64,000 nt of DNA from JACZUI01 sp965216725 (GTDB taxonomy: Bacteria > Actinomycetota > Acidimicrobiia > Spongiisociales > ZC4RG35): positions 124,001 through 188,000 of the forward strand of contig CBDCGI010000023.1 in the NCBI GenBank assembly GCA_965216725.1, in the 5' to 3' direction. The position numbers were made by a program, and so were the translations under genes. The notes beneath the pieces were generated by a model. That model saw nothing but the letters and a program-made list of their open reading frames with translations, was not told where the DNA came from and made no database searches. Shown here piece by piece: positions 54,809-64,000 of this stretch. Position 1 is the first letter of the stretch. Each line of letters opens with the position of its first letter.

Positions 54809-56160
54809 TGCTCAGACAGTGCTGTCGCCAGTTCCGACGGGAGCAGAGTGATGTCTCCCGCCCCCATCGTCAGGACAAGGTCCCCAGGCTCGACTCTCTC
54901 AGCCAAGAACGCGGCCAACTGTGCCTTGTGCGCCACGTAGTGGGTGTCTGCACCCGCCAGCCGGGCGGCGTCGGCGATGAGAGCGCCGGTCACACCGGGC
55001 ACCGGTTCCTCACGAGCCCCGTAGACGTCGGTCACGACCACCACGTCAGCCTTGGCGAGGGCGAGACCGAACTCTCGGTGGAATCGCTCGGTACGGCTAT
55101 AGAGATGTGGTTGAAACACCGCCAACACCCTGGCGGCCCCAACGCTCATCGCCGCATCCAGCGTGGCCGCCACTTCGGTTGGATGGTGGGCGTAGTCATC
55201 GATGAGAGTGACGTCTGCGACAGTCCCGCGGTGTTCCCAACGCCGACCCACACCTTGAAAGGAGGCGATGCCCTCTGCAGCCAGCTCCACGTCATGACCC
55301 AGGGCGGCTACTAACGCCAGTGCACCTGCTGCGTTCCTAGCTACATGCATCCCCGGTCTCGTGAGACTCACGTCGAGAGCCTTTTCGGGGCCTCTGAGAA
55401 CGAACCTGCCGCCTGTCGATACCGGCGTATAGCCCTCGATTTTCCAAGTCGCTCCGGGGGTAGAGCCGTAGGTGATGGCGCCAATGCTGCTGGCCACCTG
55501 CGACGCCCCAGGGTCGTCGGCGCAAGCAACCACGGGACCCTCGACATGGCCGGCGACGGCCACGAAGCTCTGCAACAGATCTGATTCGGACCCGAAGTGC
55601 TCGACATGTTCAGGTTCGACGTTGGTCACCACCAGTCCGACCAGGCTGAGGCTCTCGAATGTTCGGAACGCCTCATCGGCTTCGATGACCAGGAGGTCGT
55701 CTCTTCCAAAATGACCGTTGGTTCCTAGCGTGGCGAGGTCGCCCCCGACGATGAAAGAGGGATCCATGCCGGTGGCGCGAAGCGCGGTTATCAACAGCGA
55801 GGTTGTCGTTGTCTTGCCGTGGGTGCCCGTCGCGCCGACGGTAGGAAAGCGCTCAGTCAGAGCTGCCAAAATCTCTGGCCGGCCCCACACCGGAACTCCG
55901 GCATCCCGTGCCGCGGCGACCTCCGGGTCGAAGTCAGGAACCGCTGAAGAGACAACAACCAGATCTGAGCCCGCCGCCACTTCCGGTCGATGGCCCGTAT
56001 GGGTCTCGACACCAAGATCAGTCAGACGATCCAAGGTAGATCCGCCCCGGAGGTCGGATCCCGAGAGTCGGTGACCAATCCCGACCAAAACCTTGGCGAT
56101 AGCGCTCATCCCTGCGCCTCCGGCCCCCACGATGTGAATTCTCATTCCGGGATCGCTCAT
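54805..56160 (-). CDS. murC: UDP-N-acetylmuramate-L-alanine ligase
   Basis: MurC adds L-Ala to UDP-MurNAc. The 451-residue protein has a Rossmann start HIVGAGGAGMSAIA, P-loop GTHGKTTTTSLL near residue 112, DDYAHHPTEV and FQPHLYSRT, all in the standard order. It overlaps murG and murB by ATGA. Confidence 0.96.
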   Translation of the reverse strand: MSDPGMRIHIVGAGGAGMSAIAKVLVGIGHRLSGSDLRGGSTLDRLTDLGVETHTGHRPEVAAGSDLVVVSSAVPDFDPEVAAARDAGVPVWGRPEILAALTERFPTVGATGTHGKTTTTSLLITALRATGMDPSFIVGGDLATLGTNGHFGRDDLLVIEADEAFRTFESLSLVGLVVTNVEPEHVEHFGSESDLLQSFVAVAGHVEGPVVACADDPGASQVASSIGAITYGSTPGATWKIEGYTPVSTGGRFVLRGPEKALDVSLTRPGMHVARNAAGALALVAALGHDVELAAEGIASFQGVGRRWEHRGTVADVTLIDDYAHHPTEVAATLDAAMSVGAARVLAVFQPHLYSRTERFHREFGLALAKADVVVVTDVYGAREEPVPGVTGALIADAARLAGADTHYVAHKAQLAAFLAERVEPGDLVLTMGAGDITLLPSELATALSEQ

Positions 56161-57233
56161 GAAGCCTCCACCATCGCTTCAGCGATGGAGAGTGCTGCAT
56201 TGGGCTTGGCAATCGAACGTGCGGCCTGGGCCATTTCCGTGAGGCGACCGGCGTCGAATATCAGTTCAGCGGCCCTGGCTCCAACATCCGCCGCATGAGC
56301 CTCGTCGATCACCAACGACGCTCCCGCATCCTCGAGGAACCTGGCGTTTGCCCTTTGGTGCCCTGAGGAACCGAACTCGCCAGGGATGAGGATGGAGGGT
56401 GTGCCGGTAGCCGTGAGCTCTGCGATGCCACCTCCAGCTCTGGCCACCACCAGGTCGGAGACGGCATAGAAATCGGCCATGTCGTTTTCGAAGCTCATGA
56501 CGATCCACTTAAGGCGGGCTCGCGTCGCAAGCTGGCTCATTCGCTGCTGGTCGCGCTCACCCGCGATGTGGACAACTTGAATCTCTCCAGCATCCCAGTG
56601 GAGCAAGCCCGCGGCCACCGCATCGTTGATGGCCGAGGCGCCCAGAGAGCCCCCAAATACCCCAAGCACCGGGACGCCGTCGCTGAGCCCGTATCGAGTC
56701 AGGGCACGAGCGCGGGTCCGGGAGCGATCGAACTCTCGAATGCTCTTCCGCACCGGGTTACCCACCCACTCGCCCCGCGCCAGGCCCTTGGTATCGGGAA
56801 ATGAGACGAATTGGCGGCTGGCAAATCGACCCGCCAACCGGTTGGCCAGGCCGGCTCCGGCGTTTTGTTCGGCGACCATGAGAGCTATACCTTCTCGCCT
56901 CGCGGCCATCGCAGTTGGGATGGTTACGTAGCCACCAAGACCAAGTGCAACCCGCACCTGTCGGTCGGCAACAAGTTGTCGGATGGCGGCTGTTGCCTTG
57001 CGCACGACTCCCGGGAGCCGGAGGTTCGACGCGCTGGCCGATCTCTTCAGGCCTTGCAATTCGAGTCCCAGGAAATCGAAGCCCGCGGCCGGATATACCT
57101 CAGACTCCAGCCGGTCACCACCCACGTACACGATCTGGCCTTTGTTCACGCCGATATCAATCAGGCCGCGACCAACCGCCAATCCGGGGAAAACGTGCCC
57201 GCCGGTTCCGGCTGCGGCGATGAGAAAGGTCAT
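56157..57233 (-). CDS. murG: Lipid II synthase GlcNAc transferase MurG
   Basis: MurG adds GlcNAc to lipid I on the inner face. The 358-residue product from ATG 57233 has AAGTGGHVFPGLAV, FGGSLGAS, the donor-site VVARAGGGIAELTATGTPS and EFGSSGHQRANARFL. An upstream in-frame extension overlaps ftsW and is not used. Both ends overlap neighbours by four bases. Confidence 0.95.
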   Translation of the reverse strand: MTFLIAAAGTGGHVFPGLAVGRGLIDIGVNKGQIVYVGGDRLESEVYPAAGFDFLGLELQGLKRSASASNLRLPGVVRKATAAIRQLVADRQVRVALGLGGYVTIPTAMAARREGIALMVAEQNAGAGLANRLAGRFASRQFVSFPDTKGLARGEWVGNPVRKSIREFDRSRTRARALTRYGLSDGVPVLGVFGGSLGASAINDAVAAGLLHWDAGEIQVVHIAGERDQQRMSQLATRARLKWIVMSFENDMADFYAVSDLVVARAGGGIAELTATGTPSILIPGEFGSSGHQRANARFLEDAGASLVIDEAHAADVGARAAELIFDAGRLTEMAQAARSIAKPNAALSIAEAMVEAS

Positions 57234-58399
57234 GTTTTCCTCTGAACACCGCTCTGCGCAATGTTGACGAGAACACCTAAGGCGGCCATCGCCACGATCA
57301 AAGCCGTGCTCCCATACGAGACGAACGGCAAGGCAATACCGGTAATGGGGACGACCCCGAGGACTCCTCCGATGTTGACCAGGGCCTGGAACGACAGCCA
57401 AGCCGTTATCCCCACTGCGATCAACCTCCCGAACCGGTCAGGCGCTCGGGCCGCGACGACCCACCCCGCAACGCCGAGTGCGATGAACAGCAGAACTACG
57501 GTCAATGCCCCGATGAGCCCGGTCTCCTCGCCGATGATGGCAAAAATGAAGTCGGTGTGAGCGTTGGGGAGGTAGAACCATCTAGCCCGACTCGCGCCGA
57601 GCCCAACTCCGAACAGACCCCCATTGGAGAGGGCGTAATAACCCTGGATCACCTGATAACCCTCGTCCTGAGCGTTGCCCCAAGGGTCCAGGAATCCCAC
57701 CAGCCGGTCGACTCGATACTGGTCGCTGAATGCGAGCACGCTCGCCACCGCAATCGCGGCGACGGCGAGCAGAGCGATGTATCGCAGCGGCGCATCGCTG
57801 GCCAGGATCACTGCCATGGCGGCTGCGGCAATGATGATCATGGTCCCCAAATCGGGCTGTTTCATGACAAGAACGCCCACCGTCCCCACTACGGCCGCCA
57901 CCGGGATGATGAAATGCCCGAAACGCGATACGAGCTTGTGCTTCCGCTCCAGGATGAATGCCAACACGAAAACCACCGAGACCTTGGCCAACTCTGCGGG
58001 TTGGAACGAGCCAACAAACGGCACTTCCAGCCATCGCTGCGCCCCGCCGCCGACACTCCCCCAAACCAGCACCGCCCCGAGGAGGGCCACTGAGACCAAG
58101 AACGCGGGAACCGCGAGCTTCCGATAGAAGCGATATGGGATGCGGCTGGTGATCAGCAGCGCCACTGTTCCGATTCCAACGCCGATGAGCTGGCGCTTGA
58201 AGAAGTAGAAGCGATCGGCGGCCTGGTCGATCCCAACTGCCGAACTCGCGGACTGCGTGGCACCCAGGCCAATCACAATCAGGACGACGGCAATCACGAG
58301 GAGCGCCGTGGCTATCCGGTTGTTGGACCGGAGCACCTCGGCTTTGTTTCGGGCCGCGGCCCGTGCCCTCGCTATCGACGTCACGTTGAGAACAGTCAT
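57230..58399 (-). CDS. ftsW: SEDS peptidoglycan glycosyltransferase FtsW
   Basis: FtsW polymerises septal glycan strands. The 389-residue protein has about ten membrane helices. Family marks are SFQPAELAKVSVVF, the HTDFIFAIIGEE loop (with the catalytic Asp-region used in SEDS proteins), and the C-terminal GIALPFVSYGSTALI. It overlaps murD and murG by ATGA and works with the FtsI at 62193-63956. Confidence 0.95.
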   Translation of the reverse strand: MTVLNVTSIARARAAARNKAEVLRSNNRIATALLVIAVVLIVIGLGATQSASSAVGIDQAADRFYFFKRQLIGVGIGTVALLITSRIPYRFYRKLAVPAFLVSVALLGAVLVWGSVGGGAQRWLEVPFVGSFQPAELAKVSVVFVLAFILERKHKLVSRFGHFIIPVAAVVGTVGVLVMKQPDLGTMIIIAAAAMAVILASDAPLRYIALLAVAAIAVASVLAFSDQYRVDRLVGFLDPWGNAQDEGYQVIQGYYALSNGGLFGVGLGASRARWFYLPNAHTDFIFAIIGEETGLIGALTVVLLFIALGVAGWVVAARAPDRFGRLIAVGITAWLSFQALVNIGGVLGVVPITGIALPFVSYGSTALIVAMAALGVLVNIAQSGVQRKT

Positions 58400-59685
58400 G
58401 CGTGACCGTTCCCGGTCCTGACTAGTTCGGTGAACACCATCCCCCGCTCCTCATACGACTTGAACTGATCGAAACTGGCACCAGCCGGTGCCAGCAAGAC
58501 GGTGTCCCCGGGCTCGGAGAGTCGTCGGGCAATTGCAACGGCCTCTTCGAGTGTCTCCGCCAAGAGGCCACGGTCTCCGGCTGCTTCGACCAAGAGGGGA
58601 CCGGACTCCCCGATACCCACCAGCAACTTCACCGCAGGCTCTGTTGCGAGAGGCGTCAAGTCGTGCCCTTTGGCCTGACCGCCAGCGATCAATATCACTC
58701 GAGAATGCGATCGCACCGAGGCCCGGGCGGCGTGGAGGTTGGTTGCCTTGGAATCGTTGATCCACACGACTCCGTCTTCCTCCAGCACCACCTGACGCCG
58801 ATGAGATCCAGGCCGAAAGGACTTTGCCGCCTCCACGATCCCCGGTGGAGTGGCCCCGCTGAATCGGGCGAGGGCCATGGCCATGATCGTGTTTGAGAGG
58901 TGAATCGGGTCCTGATCGGCGAGATCGCCAATAGCGACGGAGGTGTCCTCGACGACCAGTCTGTCCCGTTCGAGACCTCCGCCGGCGTTCGCCACGCCGG
59001 TTATCGACACCGGGTACCTGGGCCCGGGACTTTCTTCGGCGAGCGAGCTGGCGCCTTCGTCGTCGGCGTCGTAGACCAGAACGTCGCCCTCGGTTTGATT
59101 GGCGAAGATCTTTGCCTTCGCGGAGCGATAGGAGAATTCTGATCCGTGCCAATCGAGGTGGTCGGCTGCGAGGTTTGTGATGCCGGCGGTGGTCGGGTGA
59201 AAGGACTCACAGAATCGAAGCTGGAAGCTCGAAACCTCTACCACCAGCAGATCCGCTTCCACATCGACGTAGTCCGAAAGCGGGGCGCCGATGTTCCCAA
59301 CTGCCCGCGTCCTGAGCCCGGATGCCCCGAGCATCGACGCCGTGGCCTCAGTCACCGATGTCTTTCCGTTGGTTCCCGTGATCGCCACTACCGGCAGATC
59401 CAGGTTTCGATATGCGAACTCCACCTCGCTCCAGACAGGAAGACCCCACTCCAACGAATGGACGATCGGTGCGGACCGCTCCGGGAAGCCGGGGCTGGTG
59501 ATGACAAGATCGATCCCAGACAGGAGCTCAGGATCCCAGTCGCCGGCGGCAACACCCCACTCGAGGGCCTCCGGGCCCGGGAGAGGATCCTCGGTGTAGA
59601 GCGTTACTGCCATGCCTCGGGCACGGGCAAGACGGGCGGCGGCAAGTCCGGAAACGCCGGCGCCAAGCACGAGTGCCCGACTCAC
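58396..59685 (-). CDS. murD: UDP-N-acetylmuramoylalanine-D-glutamate ligase
   Basis: MurD adds D-Glu. The 429-residue product has a Rossmann start LGAGVSGLAAARLA, P-loop GTNGKTSVTEA near residue 110, the carbamylated-Lys region HGSEFSYRSAKAKIF, and NDSKATNLHA in the C-terminal domain. It lies between mraY and ftsW with four-base overlaps. Confidence 0.95.
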   Translation of the reverse strand: MSRALVLGAGVSGLAAARLARARGMAVTLYTEDPLPGPEALEWGVAAGDWDPELLSGIDLVITSPGFPERSAPIVHSLEWGLPVWSEVEFAYRNLDLPVVAITGTNGKTSVTEATASMLGASGLRTRAVGNIGAPLSDYVDVEADLLVVEVSSFQLRFCESFHPTTAGITNLAADHLDWHGSEFSYRSAKAKIFANQTEGDVLVYDADDEGASSLAEESPGPRYPVSITGVANAGGGLERDRLVVEDTSVAIGDLADQDPIHLSNTIMAMALARFSGATPPGIVEAAKSFRPGSHRRQVVLEEDGVVWINDSKATNLHAARASVRSHSRVILIAGGQAKGHDLTPLATEPAVKLLVGIGESGPLLVEAAGDRGLLAETLEEAVAIARRLSEPGDTVLLAPAGASFDQFKSYEERGMVFTELVRTGNGHA

Positions 59686-60728
59686 AGCAGATCCTCCAGA
59701 CGCAGGAAGTCGCCATAGAACAGGCCAAGCCCCAGTGCTATGCCGATACCCGTCAGGATCCAGAAACGGATCACCACCACGGTCTCAGGCCACCCGCCGA
59801 GGTCGAAATGGAAATGGAGTGGGGACATCCTGAAGACGCGTCGACCGCTCATGCGAAAGCTCAGGATCTGGATCATCACCGACAATGTCTCGGCGACGAA
59901 TACAGCACCCAACACCACCAGCAGAAGGTGAGTGTTGGTGAGAAGGGCAAGTGCCGCCAGTAAGCCTCCGATGCCCTGCGACCCGACATCACCCATGAAG
60001 ATCTTTGCCGGGGGTGCGTTCCACCAAAGGAAGCCGAGCAACGCGCCGAACATCGCAGCGGCGAGCACGGCCAGCTCGAGCGGATCGACTGCGTCATAGA
60101 TCGTGCTGTTTCGGAATTGCCAGAAGGCGATCACGGTGTAGGAGGCAACCACCAGCGCAGATGACCCTGCGGCGAGGCCGTCCATGCCGTCGGTCAGATT
60201 GACGCCGTTGGCAGCCCCGGTGAGGATCACCAGTACCCAAACTACGAAGAAGACTCCGAGATCGATTCCGAGAGGTCGGACGAAAGAAATCTCGGTCACT
60301 ACTCCGGCATTTGTGGCGCCCCAGGCGAAGAGACCGGCGATCACCAGTTGGCCCCCGAACTTGGCGGTCTTGGATAGCCCAAGGCTTCGCTGGTTCGAGT
60401 ACTTGGAGAGGTCATCGAGGAATCCCACGAGTGCCATGCCGCCGAGGGCGAGGAGCGCCAGAAGCCCTCCAGCCTCCAGCGATCGGAACTCCACCGAGAA
60501 CCCGTCCCCGATCCCGAAGCGGAGATGAGATACCACATAGCCGATCATGGCCGCGAGGACGAACACAACACCGCCCATCGTGGGCGTTCCCTGCTTGTGA
60601 GCGTGCCCCTTGATGTCCTCTTGGATGAATTGGCCGATCTCGCGACGCCGGAAGTAGCGAATCGCATACGGAGTCCCGAAGATCGAGACGAGCAAGCCGA
60701 CGGCAGCACCAATGAGAAGTGATATCAC
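59682..60728 (-). CDS. mraY: Phospho-MurNAc-pentapeptide transferase MraY
   Basis: MraY makes lipid I from undecaprenyl phosphate. The 348-residue protein has ten membrane helices, GFLDDLSKYS, the NLTDGMDGLAAGS loop, FMGDVGSQGIGG, and the cytoplasmic His loop PLHFHFDLGGWPE. All catalytic Asp/His motifs are present. It directly follows murE with a four-base overlap, with no murF between them. Confidence 0.96.
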   Translation of the reverse strand: MISLLIGAAVGLLVSIFGTPYAIRYFRRREIGQFIQEDIKGHAHKQGTPTMGGVVFVLAAMIGYVVSHLRFGIGDGFSVEFRSLEAGGLLALLALGGMALVGFLDDLSKYSNQRSLGLSKTAKFGGQLVIAGLFAWGATNAGVVTEISFVRPLGIDLGVFFVVWVLVILTGAANGVNLTDGMDGLAAGSSALVVASYTVIAFWQFRNSTIYDAVDPLELAVLAAAMFGALLGFLWWNAPPAKIFMGDVGSQGIGGLLAALALLTNTHLLLVVLGAVFVAETLSVMIQILSFRMSGRRVFRMSPLHFHFDLGGWPETVVVIRFWILTGIGIALGLGLFYGDFLRLEDLL

Positions 60729-62203
60729 CCGGCCGCTCCCTGCTCGCCCGCCGGAGACGGATCGGACCCAGCGCGTCCCAATACATCGCGGGCCACATCC
60801 CGGTCGTCGAAGGGGTAGATGTTTCCGCCAATCTCCTGTCCAGTCTCGTGGCCTTTGCCGAGAATCAAGATCACGTCGGCTTCGCCCGCAACTGAGATCG
60901 CGTGCTCTATCGCCTTCCGTCTGTCAAGCTCTACAAGACGTCTCTCCTCCGGTACCCCCTCGGCAACAGAGGCAGCAATCTCAGCAGGATCCTCCGTCCG
61001 CGGATTGTCGCTGGTGACAACCACGAGATCCGCCGACGCGGCCGCGCTTCCCATGCCCACTCTCTTCTCAGCGTCCCTGTCTCCGCCGGCCCCTACCACG
61101 ACGATCACCCGCCCTTCGGAGAACTGCTGCCCTGCGGAGACCGCGGAGGCGACCGAGGCCGGCGTGTGCGCGTAGTCGACGATCACTCGAGGGTCGCGTC
61201 CTTCCGAAACCAACTCGAACCTTCCCGGAACCCCGGCAAGGCGGGGCACGGCATCGAGCATCTCATCCATTTCCAGCCCCAGTGCGTCACCACAGCCGAC
61301 AGCAATCGCCACGTTCTGAACGTTGAAGGAACCAATGACCTTCGTCGCCAGGCGGTGATGGCGACCCCTCTCGACAAGAGTGAACTCGCTTCCCCCGGCC
61401 GTCGTCCTCATCTCAACGACGAGGAAGTCACCGTCGGCGCCCACTTTGGTCAACGGGACAGAAACCTCATCAGCAAGTGATCGTCCGAATTCATCATCGA
61501 TGTTGATAACGGCGTTCTCGACCGTGTAATCGGTGAAGAGCCGCCTCTTGGCTGCTCCATAAGCCTCCATGTGGCCGTGAAAGTCGAGATGGTCTTGGGT
61601 GAGGTTGGTAAACGCCGCGACGGCGAATCGAGTGCCCGAGACCCGGCCCAACTCCAGCGCATGGGAAGAGACCTCGGCGGCCACTGCGTCCGCTCCACTG
61701 TCTCGCATCGTGGCCAGCAGACGTTGGAAATCTGTCGCCTCCGGAGTGGTACGGGTCGTTGCGAAATGACGGTCTCCGAGTCTGGTGGCGATCGTGCCGA
61801 TGAGACCCGCACTCCGCCCAGTTGCCGTGAGGATCGACTCTACGAAGTGGGTCACGGTCGTCTTGCCGTTGGTGCCTGTGACGCCAACGACCGACACGTC
61901 ATTCGAGGGCCATCCGTGCACGGCTGCGGCCAACGGTCCCAGGGCCCGCCGAGTGTCAGCAACCATCAGCCGGGTCGCCGTCGTCTCCACCGGTTTGCTC
62001 ACACAAACCGCAGGAGCGCCTGCCGCAACGGCCTGGTCAACGAAGTCGTGGCCGTCGTATCTGGCACCGACCATCGCCACATAGAGACTCTCCTCGTCCA
62101 CCTGGCGAGAGTCGTGAGTGGCATCGGAGACGGTCAGGTCCCCGTTCCCCGAGACGATTCCGCCAACTTCCCGGGCAAGGGCTTCGATGGTTTCAGGAGC
62201 CAT
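60725..62203 (-). CDS. murE: UDP-MurNAc-tripeptide synthetase MurE (meso-DAP type)
   Basis: MurE adds the third stem-peptide residue. The 492-residue product from ATG 62203 has THDSRQVDEESLYVAM, P-loop GTNGKTTVTHF near residue 108, the HLDFHGHMEAY region with the carbamylated Lys (KRRLF), and DNPRTEDP, the motif that picks meso-DAP in this family. Its start overlaps the end of ftsI by about 11 bases; an in-frame extension to 62326 is unlikely. Confidence 0.95.
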   Translation of the reverse strand: MAPETIEALAREVGGIVSGNGDLTVSDATHDSRQVDEESLYVAMVGARYDGHDFVDQAVAAGAPAVCVSKPVETTATRLMVADTRRALGPLAAAVHGWPSNDVSVVGVTGTNGKTTVTHFVESILTATGRSAGLIGTIATRLGDRHFATTRTTPEATDFQRLLATMRDSGADAVAAEVSSHALELGRVSGTRFAVAAFTNLTQDHLDFHGHMEAYGAAKRRLFTDYTVENAVINIDDEFGRSLADEVSVPLTKVGADGDFLVVEMRTTAGGSEFTLVERGRHHRLATKVIGSFNVQNVAIAVGCGDALGLEMDEMLDAVPRLAGVPGRFELVSEGRDPRVIVDYAHTPASVASAVSAGQQFSEGRVIVVVGAGGDRDAEKRVGMGSAAASADLVVVTSDNPRTEDPAEIAASVAEGVPEERRLVELDRRKAIEHAISVAGEADVILILGKGHETGQEIGGNIYPFDDRDVARDVLGRAGSDPSPAGEQGAAG

Positions 62204-63956
62204 CCGGTGAGACCCCCAATCGGTGTAGCGCCTGCTCCATGATCTCGGCGAAAACCGGTGCGGCGGACCTGCCGCCAGTGCGGAACTCCTTGGACGGCGA
62301 GTCGATGACAACAGCCACGACAACACGAGGGGCGTCTATCGGCGCCATGCCAACAAAAGAAGCCCGAGTCTGCTCCGTGTATCGCCCCTCCTCGTTGAGC
62401 TTGTTGGCCGTGCCGGTCTTGCCTCCAACCCGGTAGCCATCGACCTGGGCTCCGGTTCCCGTGCCAGACTCCACGACCGACGCCAGCAGCTCTCGCATGA
62501 GGAGCGCCGTGGTGTCGGATACGACCCGGCGAGATTCGATCCCTGCCACCTCGGTATTCCCGTCACCGTCGATGGTCTCGGAGACGATGTGCGGCTGATT
62601 CCAGATGCCGTCGTTGGCTATGGCAGCGTAGGCCGCGGCCATTTGCAGAGGGGTGACGGCAACCGAATACCCGATCGCTGCAGATGCCCAGCAGGTGCCA
62701 CATCCCGCCTCGAACCTCAGGATTCCAGGCGCCTCCGCCGAATAATCGATGCCGGTGTTCGAACCAAGGCCGAACTTCTCGATGTATGAGACCAGTCGCT
62801 CCTCCCCGAGGCGCTCGGCAATCATGATCGACCCGACGTTCGAGGATCTGGTGAAGATCTCCGCGACCGTCATGTCCTCTGTCTCGTGGCTGTCGAAGTC
62901 TCGATAGCAGCCCCACAGATCCCCCTGCCCGGTCTCACATGCACCTTCGAGGATCTCGAGCTCGTCTCCCACGTCTCGAATCAGGGTGCCCACGCCGACC
63001 TCTGCTTCCTCCAGAGCGGCCGCGAACGTGATCAGTTTCTCCGTTGAACCAGGCTCATAGATCCCACGAACCACGAAGTTGGTGAAAGAAGAACAAAGGG
63101 GGTCGTCTGACTCCTCGCATCGCGGGTCGACGGTCTCCCTCGTCTCGGGATCAAAAACGGGAACTCCCGTCATGGCGAGGATGCCCCCCGTCTCCACGTC
63201 CAAGGCCACCACCCAGCAGGAAGCAGCATCTGTCCTGTCGACAGCTTGCTTGCACGCCTCCTGGGCCTGGTACTGCAGGGGCAAGTCGATCGTGGTGTTG
63301 AGGTCGACGCCGGGGACCGCGGGCACGATGTCGCTCATGCCTTGGGGAATCGGCCTCCCGCTGATGTCCCGTTCGAACAGAGCGTGGCCCGGCGTGCCCC
63401 TGAGCACATCGTCGTAGACGTACTCGAGGCCTTCCTGGCCGTTGCCGTCGATGTCGACGAAGCCGGTGATATGGCTGGCCACCTCGCCTGCCGGATAGAC
63501 CCGGGTCGACTCCGGCAACGAATACACACCGGCAAGGGCCATGCCCAATATCTCTTCGGCCAGAACCGGCTCCACCTGGCGATCGATATAGACGAAGTCT
63601 CGATCGGATGTGAGTCTCTCGAAGAGGACGTCCGGGTCGACACCGAGCAGAGACCCCACCTGTTGGGCCACCCAAAGCGGCTCCTCCACCTGCTCCGGCA
63701 CCGCGTACAGGCTCTGAGCCTCGACGGTTAGCGCCAGGAGCTCTCCGTTGCGGTCGAAGATCTTTCCTCGCTGCGGAGCCAGGTCGCGTGTGACCAGCCT
63801 CTGCTCCAACCCTTGGTCGGCCAAGTCCGACGCGTGGACCACCTGCACCTGGACCAATCTGAAAGCCATGGCCACCCATGCCCCGAAGATGAAGAAGGCG
63901 ATCAGACCGATTCGAAAACGCGGAGAAGTCCATATCCGGGCAGTCTTCGCTGCCAC
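62193..63956 (-). CDS. ftsI: Septal class B penicillin-binding protein FtsI
   Basis: FtsI is the transpeptidase partner of FtsW. The 587-residue protein has a membrane anchor (about 15-37), a PBP-dimer domain with LAPQRGKIFDRNGELLA, and a transpeptidase domain with catalytic Ser in EPGSTEK, SxN box TRSSN and KTG box VGGKTGTA. Start is GTG 63956. A short loop with several Cys (CEESDDPLC, CETGQGDLWGC, CGTC) is unusual for this class. Confidence 0.93.
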   Translation of the reverse strand: MAAKTARIWTSPRFRIGLIAFFIFGAWVAMAFRLVQVQVVHASDLADQGLEQRLVTRDLAPQRGKIFDRNGELLALTVEAQSLYAVPEQVEEPLWVAQQVGSLLGVDPDVLFERLTSDRDFVYIDRQVEPVLAEEILGMALAGVYSLPESTRVYPAGEVASHITGFVDIDGNGQEGLEYVYDDVLRGTPGHALFERDISGRPIPQGMSDIVPAVPGVDLNTTIDLPLQYQAQEACKQAVDRTDAASCWVVALDVETGGILAMTGVPVFDPETRETVDPRCEESDDPLCSSFTNFVVRGIYEPGSTEKLITFAAALEEAEVGVGTLIRDVGDELEILEGACETGQGDLWGCYRDFDSHETEDMTVAEIFTRSSNVGSIMIAERLGEERLVSYIEKFGLGSNTGIDYSAEAPGILRFEAGCGTCWASAAIGYSVAVTPLQMAAAYAAIANDGIWNQPHIVSETIDGDGNTEVAGIESRRVVSDTTALLMRELLASVVESGTGTGAQVDGYRVGGKTGTANKLNEEGRYTEQTRASFVGMAPIDAPRVVVAVVIDSPSKEFRTGGRSAAPVFAEIMEQALHRLGVSPDGS

Positions 63957-63960
63957 GGTC

Positions 63961-64000
63961 TCAGGTCTCCCGCCGCGACTCCCGGGGTCCGGGTGCTGCC
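63961..64000 (-). CDS. Possible 3' end of the gene upstream of ftsI (ftsL position)
   Basis: A minus-strand frame enters from the window edge and ends at TGA 63963-63961, four bases before the ftsI GTG. Only 12 codons are visible, with composition Pro/Arg/Ser/Glu. In actinobacterial clusters ftsL usually precedes ftsI, and a disordered tail would fit, but the evidence is positional only. Confidence 0.3.
   Translation of the reverse strand, partial: AAPGPRESRRET

Noticed and set aside
60725..62326. A MurE-MurF fusion that would explain the missing murF
   Set aside because: The product has only one P-loop and ends soon after the MurE C-terminal domain with DNPR; the length is that of MurE alone.

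Overview
The window is about 60-62% G+C by eye, gene-dense, and looks like a chromosomal segment of an uncultured Actinomycetota bacterium, most likely Acidimicrobiia. The case rests on the actinobacterial division/cell-wall order (ftsI-murE-mraY-murD-ftsW-murG-murC-murB-ftsQ-ftsZ-pgeF-yggS-sepF-yggT-divIVA-ileS), SepF and DivIVA with no FtsA, a MurE with the DNPR motif of meso-diaminopimelate enzymes, two tandem ArsA/Get3-like ATPases, and a monoderm-type Tad pilus locus with no secretin. The class-level assignment is inference. I see no prophage, insertion sequence, CRISPR array or rRNA. No gene-free stretch exceeds 300 bases; the longest is 20609-20844, in which I recognise nothing.

Layout. 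1-5725 (minus): an operon of four envelope-glycan genes (three multi-spanning GT-C-like proteins and one glycosyltransferase 2/methyltransferase fusion). 5907-10113: uvrB, a membrane-anchored sulfatase-fold protein and coaE. 10139-20608: a NarL-type two-component pair and two Flp pilins on the plus strand, facing a minus-strand assembly operon cpaB-tadZ-tadA-(vWA)tadB-tadC that ends in a badly frameshifted membrane-protein gene. 20845-32566: rpsA, an HTTM-domain gene, polA, tRNA-Leu(CAA), an OmpR-type two-component system, ygfZ, ccdA, an MFS transporter and nth. 32608-44032: a DMT transporter, a double-length ThyX, the paired ArsA/Get3-like ATPases with a HAD phosphatase, dnaE, a zinc-finger rhomboid protease, a broken SRPBCC gene and a cupin. 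44002-63956 (minus): the division/cell-wall cluster running from ftsI down to lspA and rluD.

How genes work together. MurE, MraY, MurD, MurG, MurC and MurB make most of the lipid II pathway. FtsW and FtsI polymerise and crosslink septal peptidoglycan. FtsQ, FtsZ, SepF and DivIVA organise the septum and pole. Eight stop/start overlaps of the ATGA type suggest tight translational coupling. murF is missing from its usual place. In the Tad region the motor (TadA), platform (TadB, TadC), localiser (TadZ) and CpaB are together, with the pilins and a candidate regulator alongside.

Sequence quality. At least seven single-base indels break the gene at 12889-14234. Single or double lesions also break the histidine kinase (10301), the HTTM gene (22704), thyX (34480 and 34868), the SRPBCC gene (a frameshift plus an in-frame TAG) and ileS (48509). 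Most sit at runs of identical bases and the protein resumes cleanly in the next frame, so sequence error is the leading explanation for most of them. I annotated these genes across the breaks.
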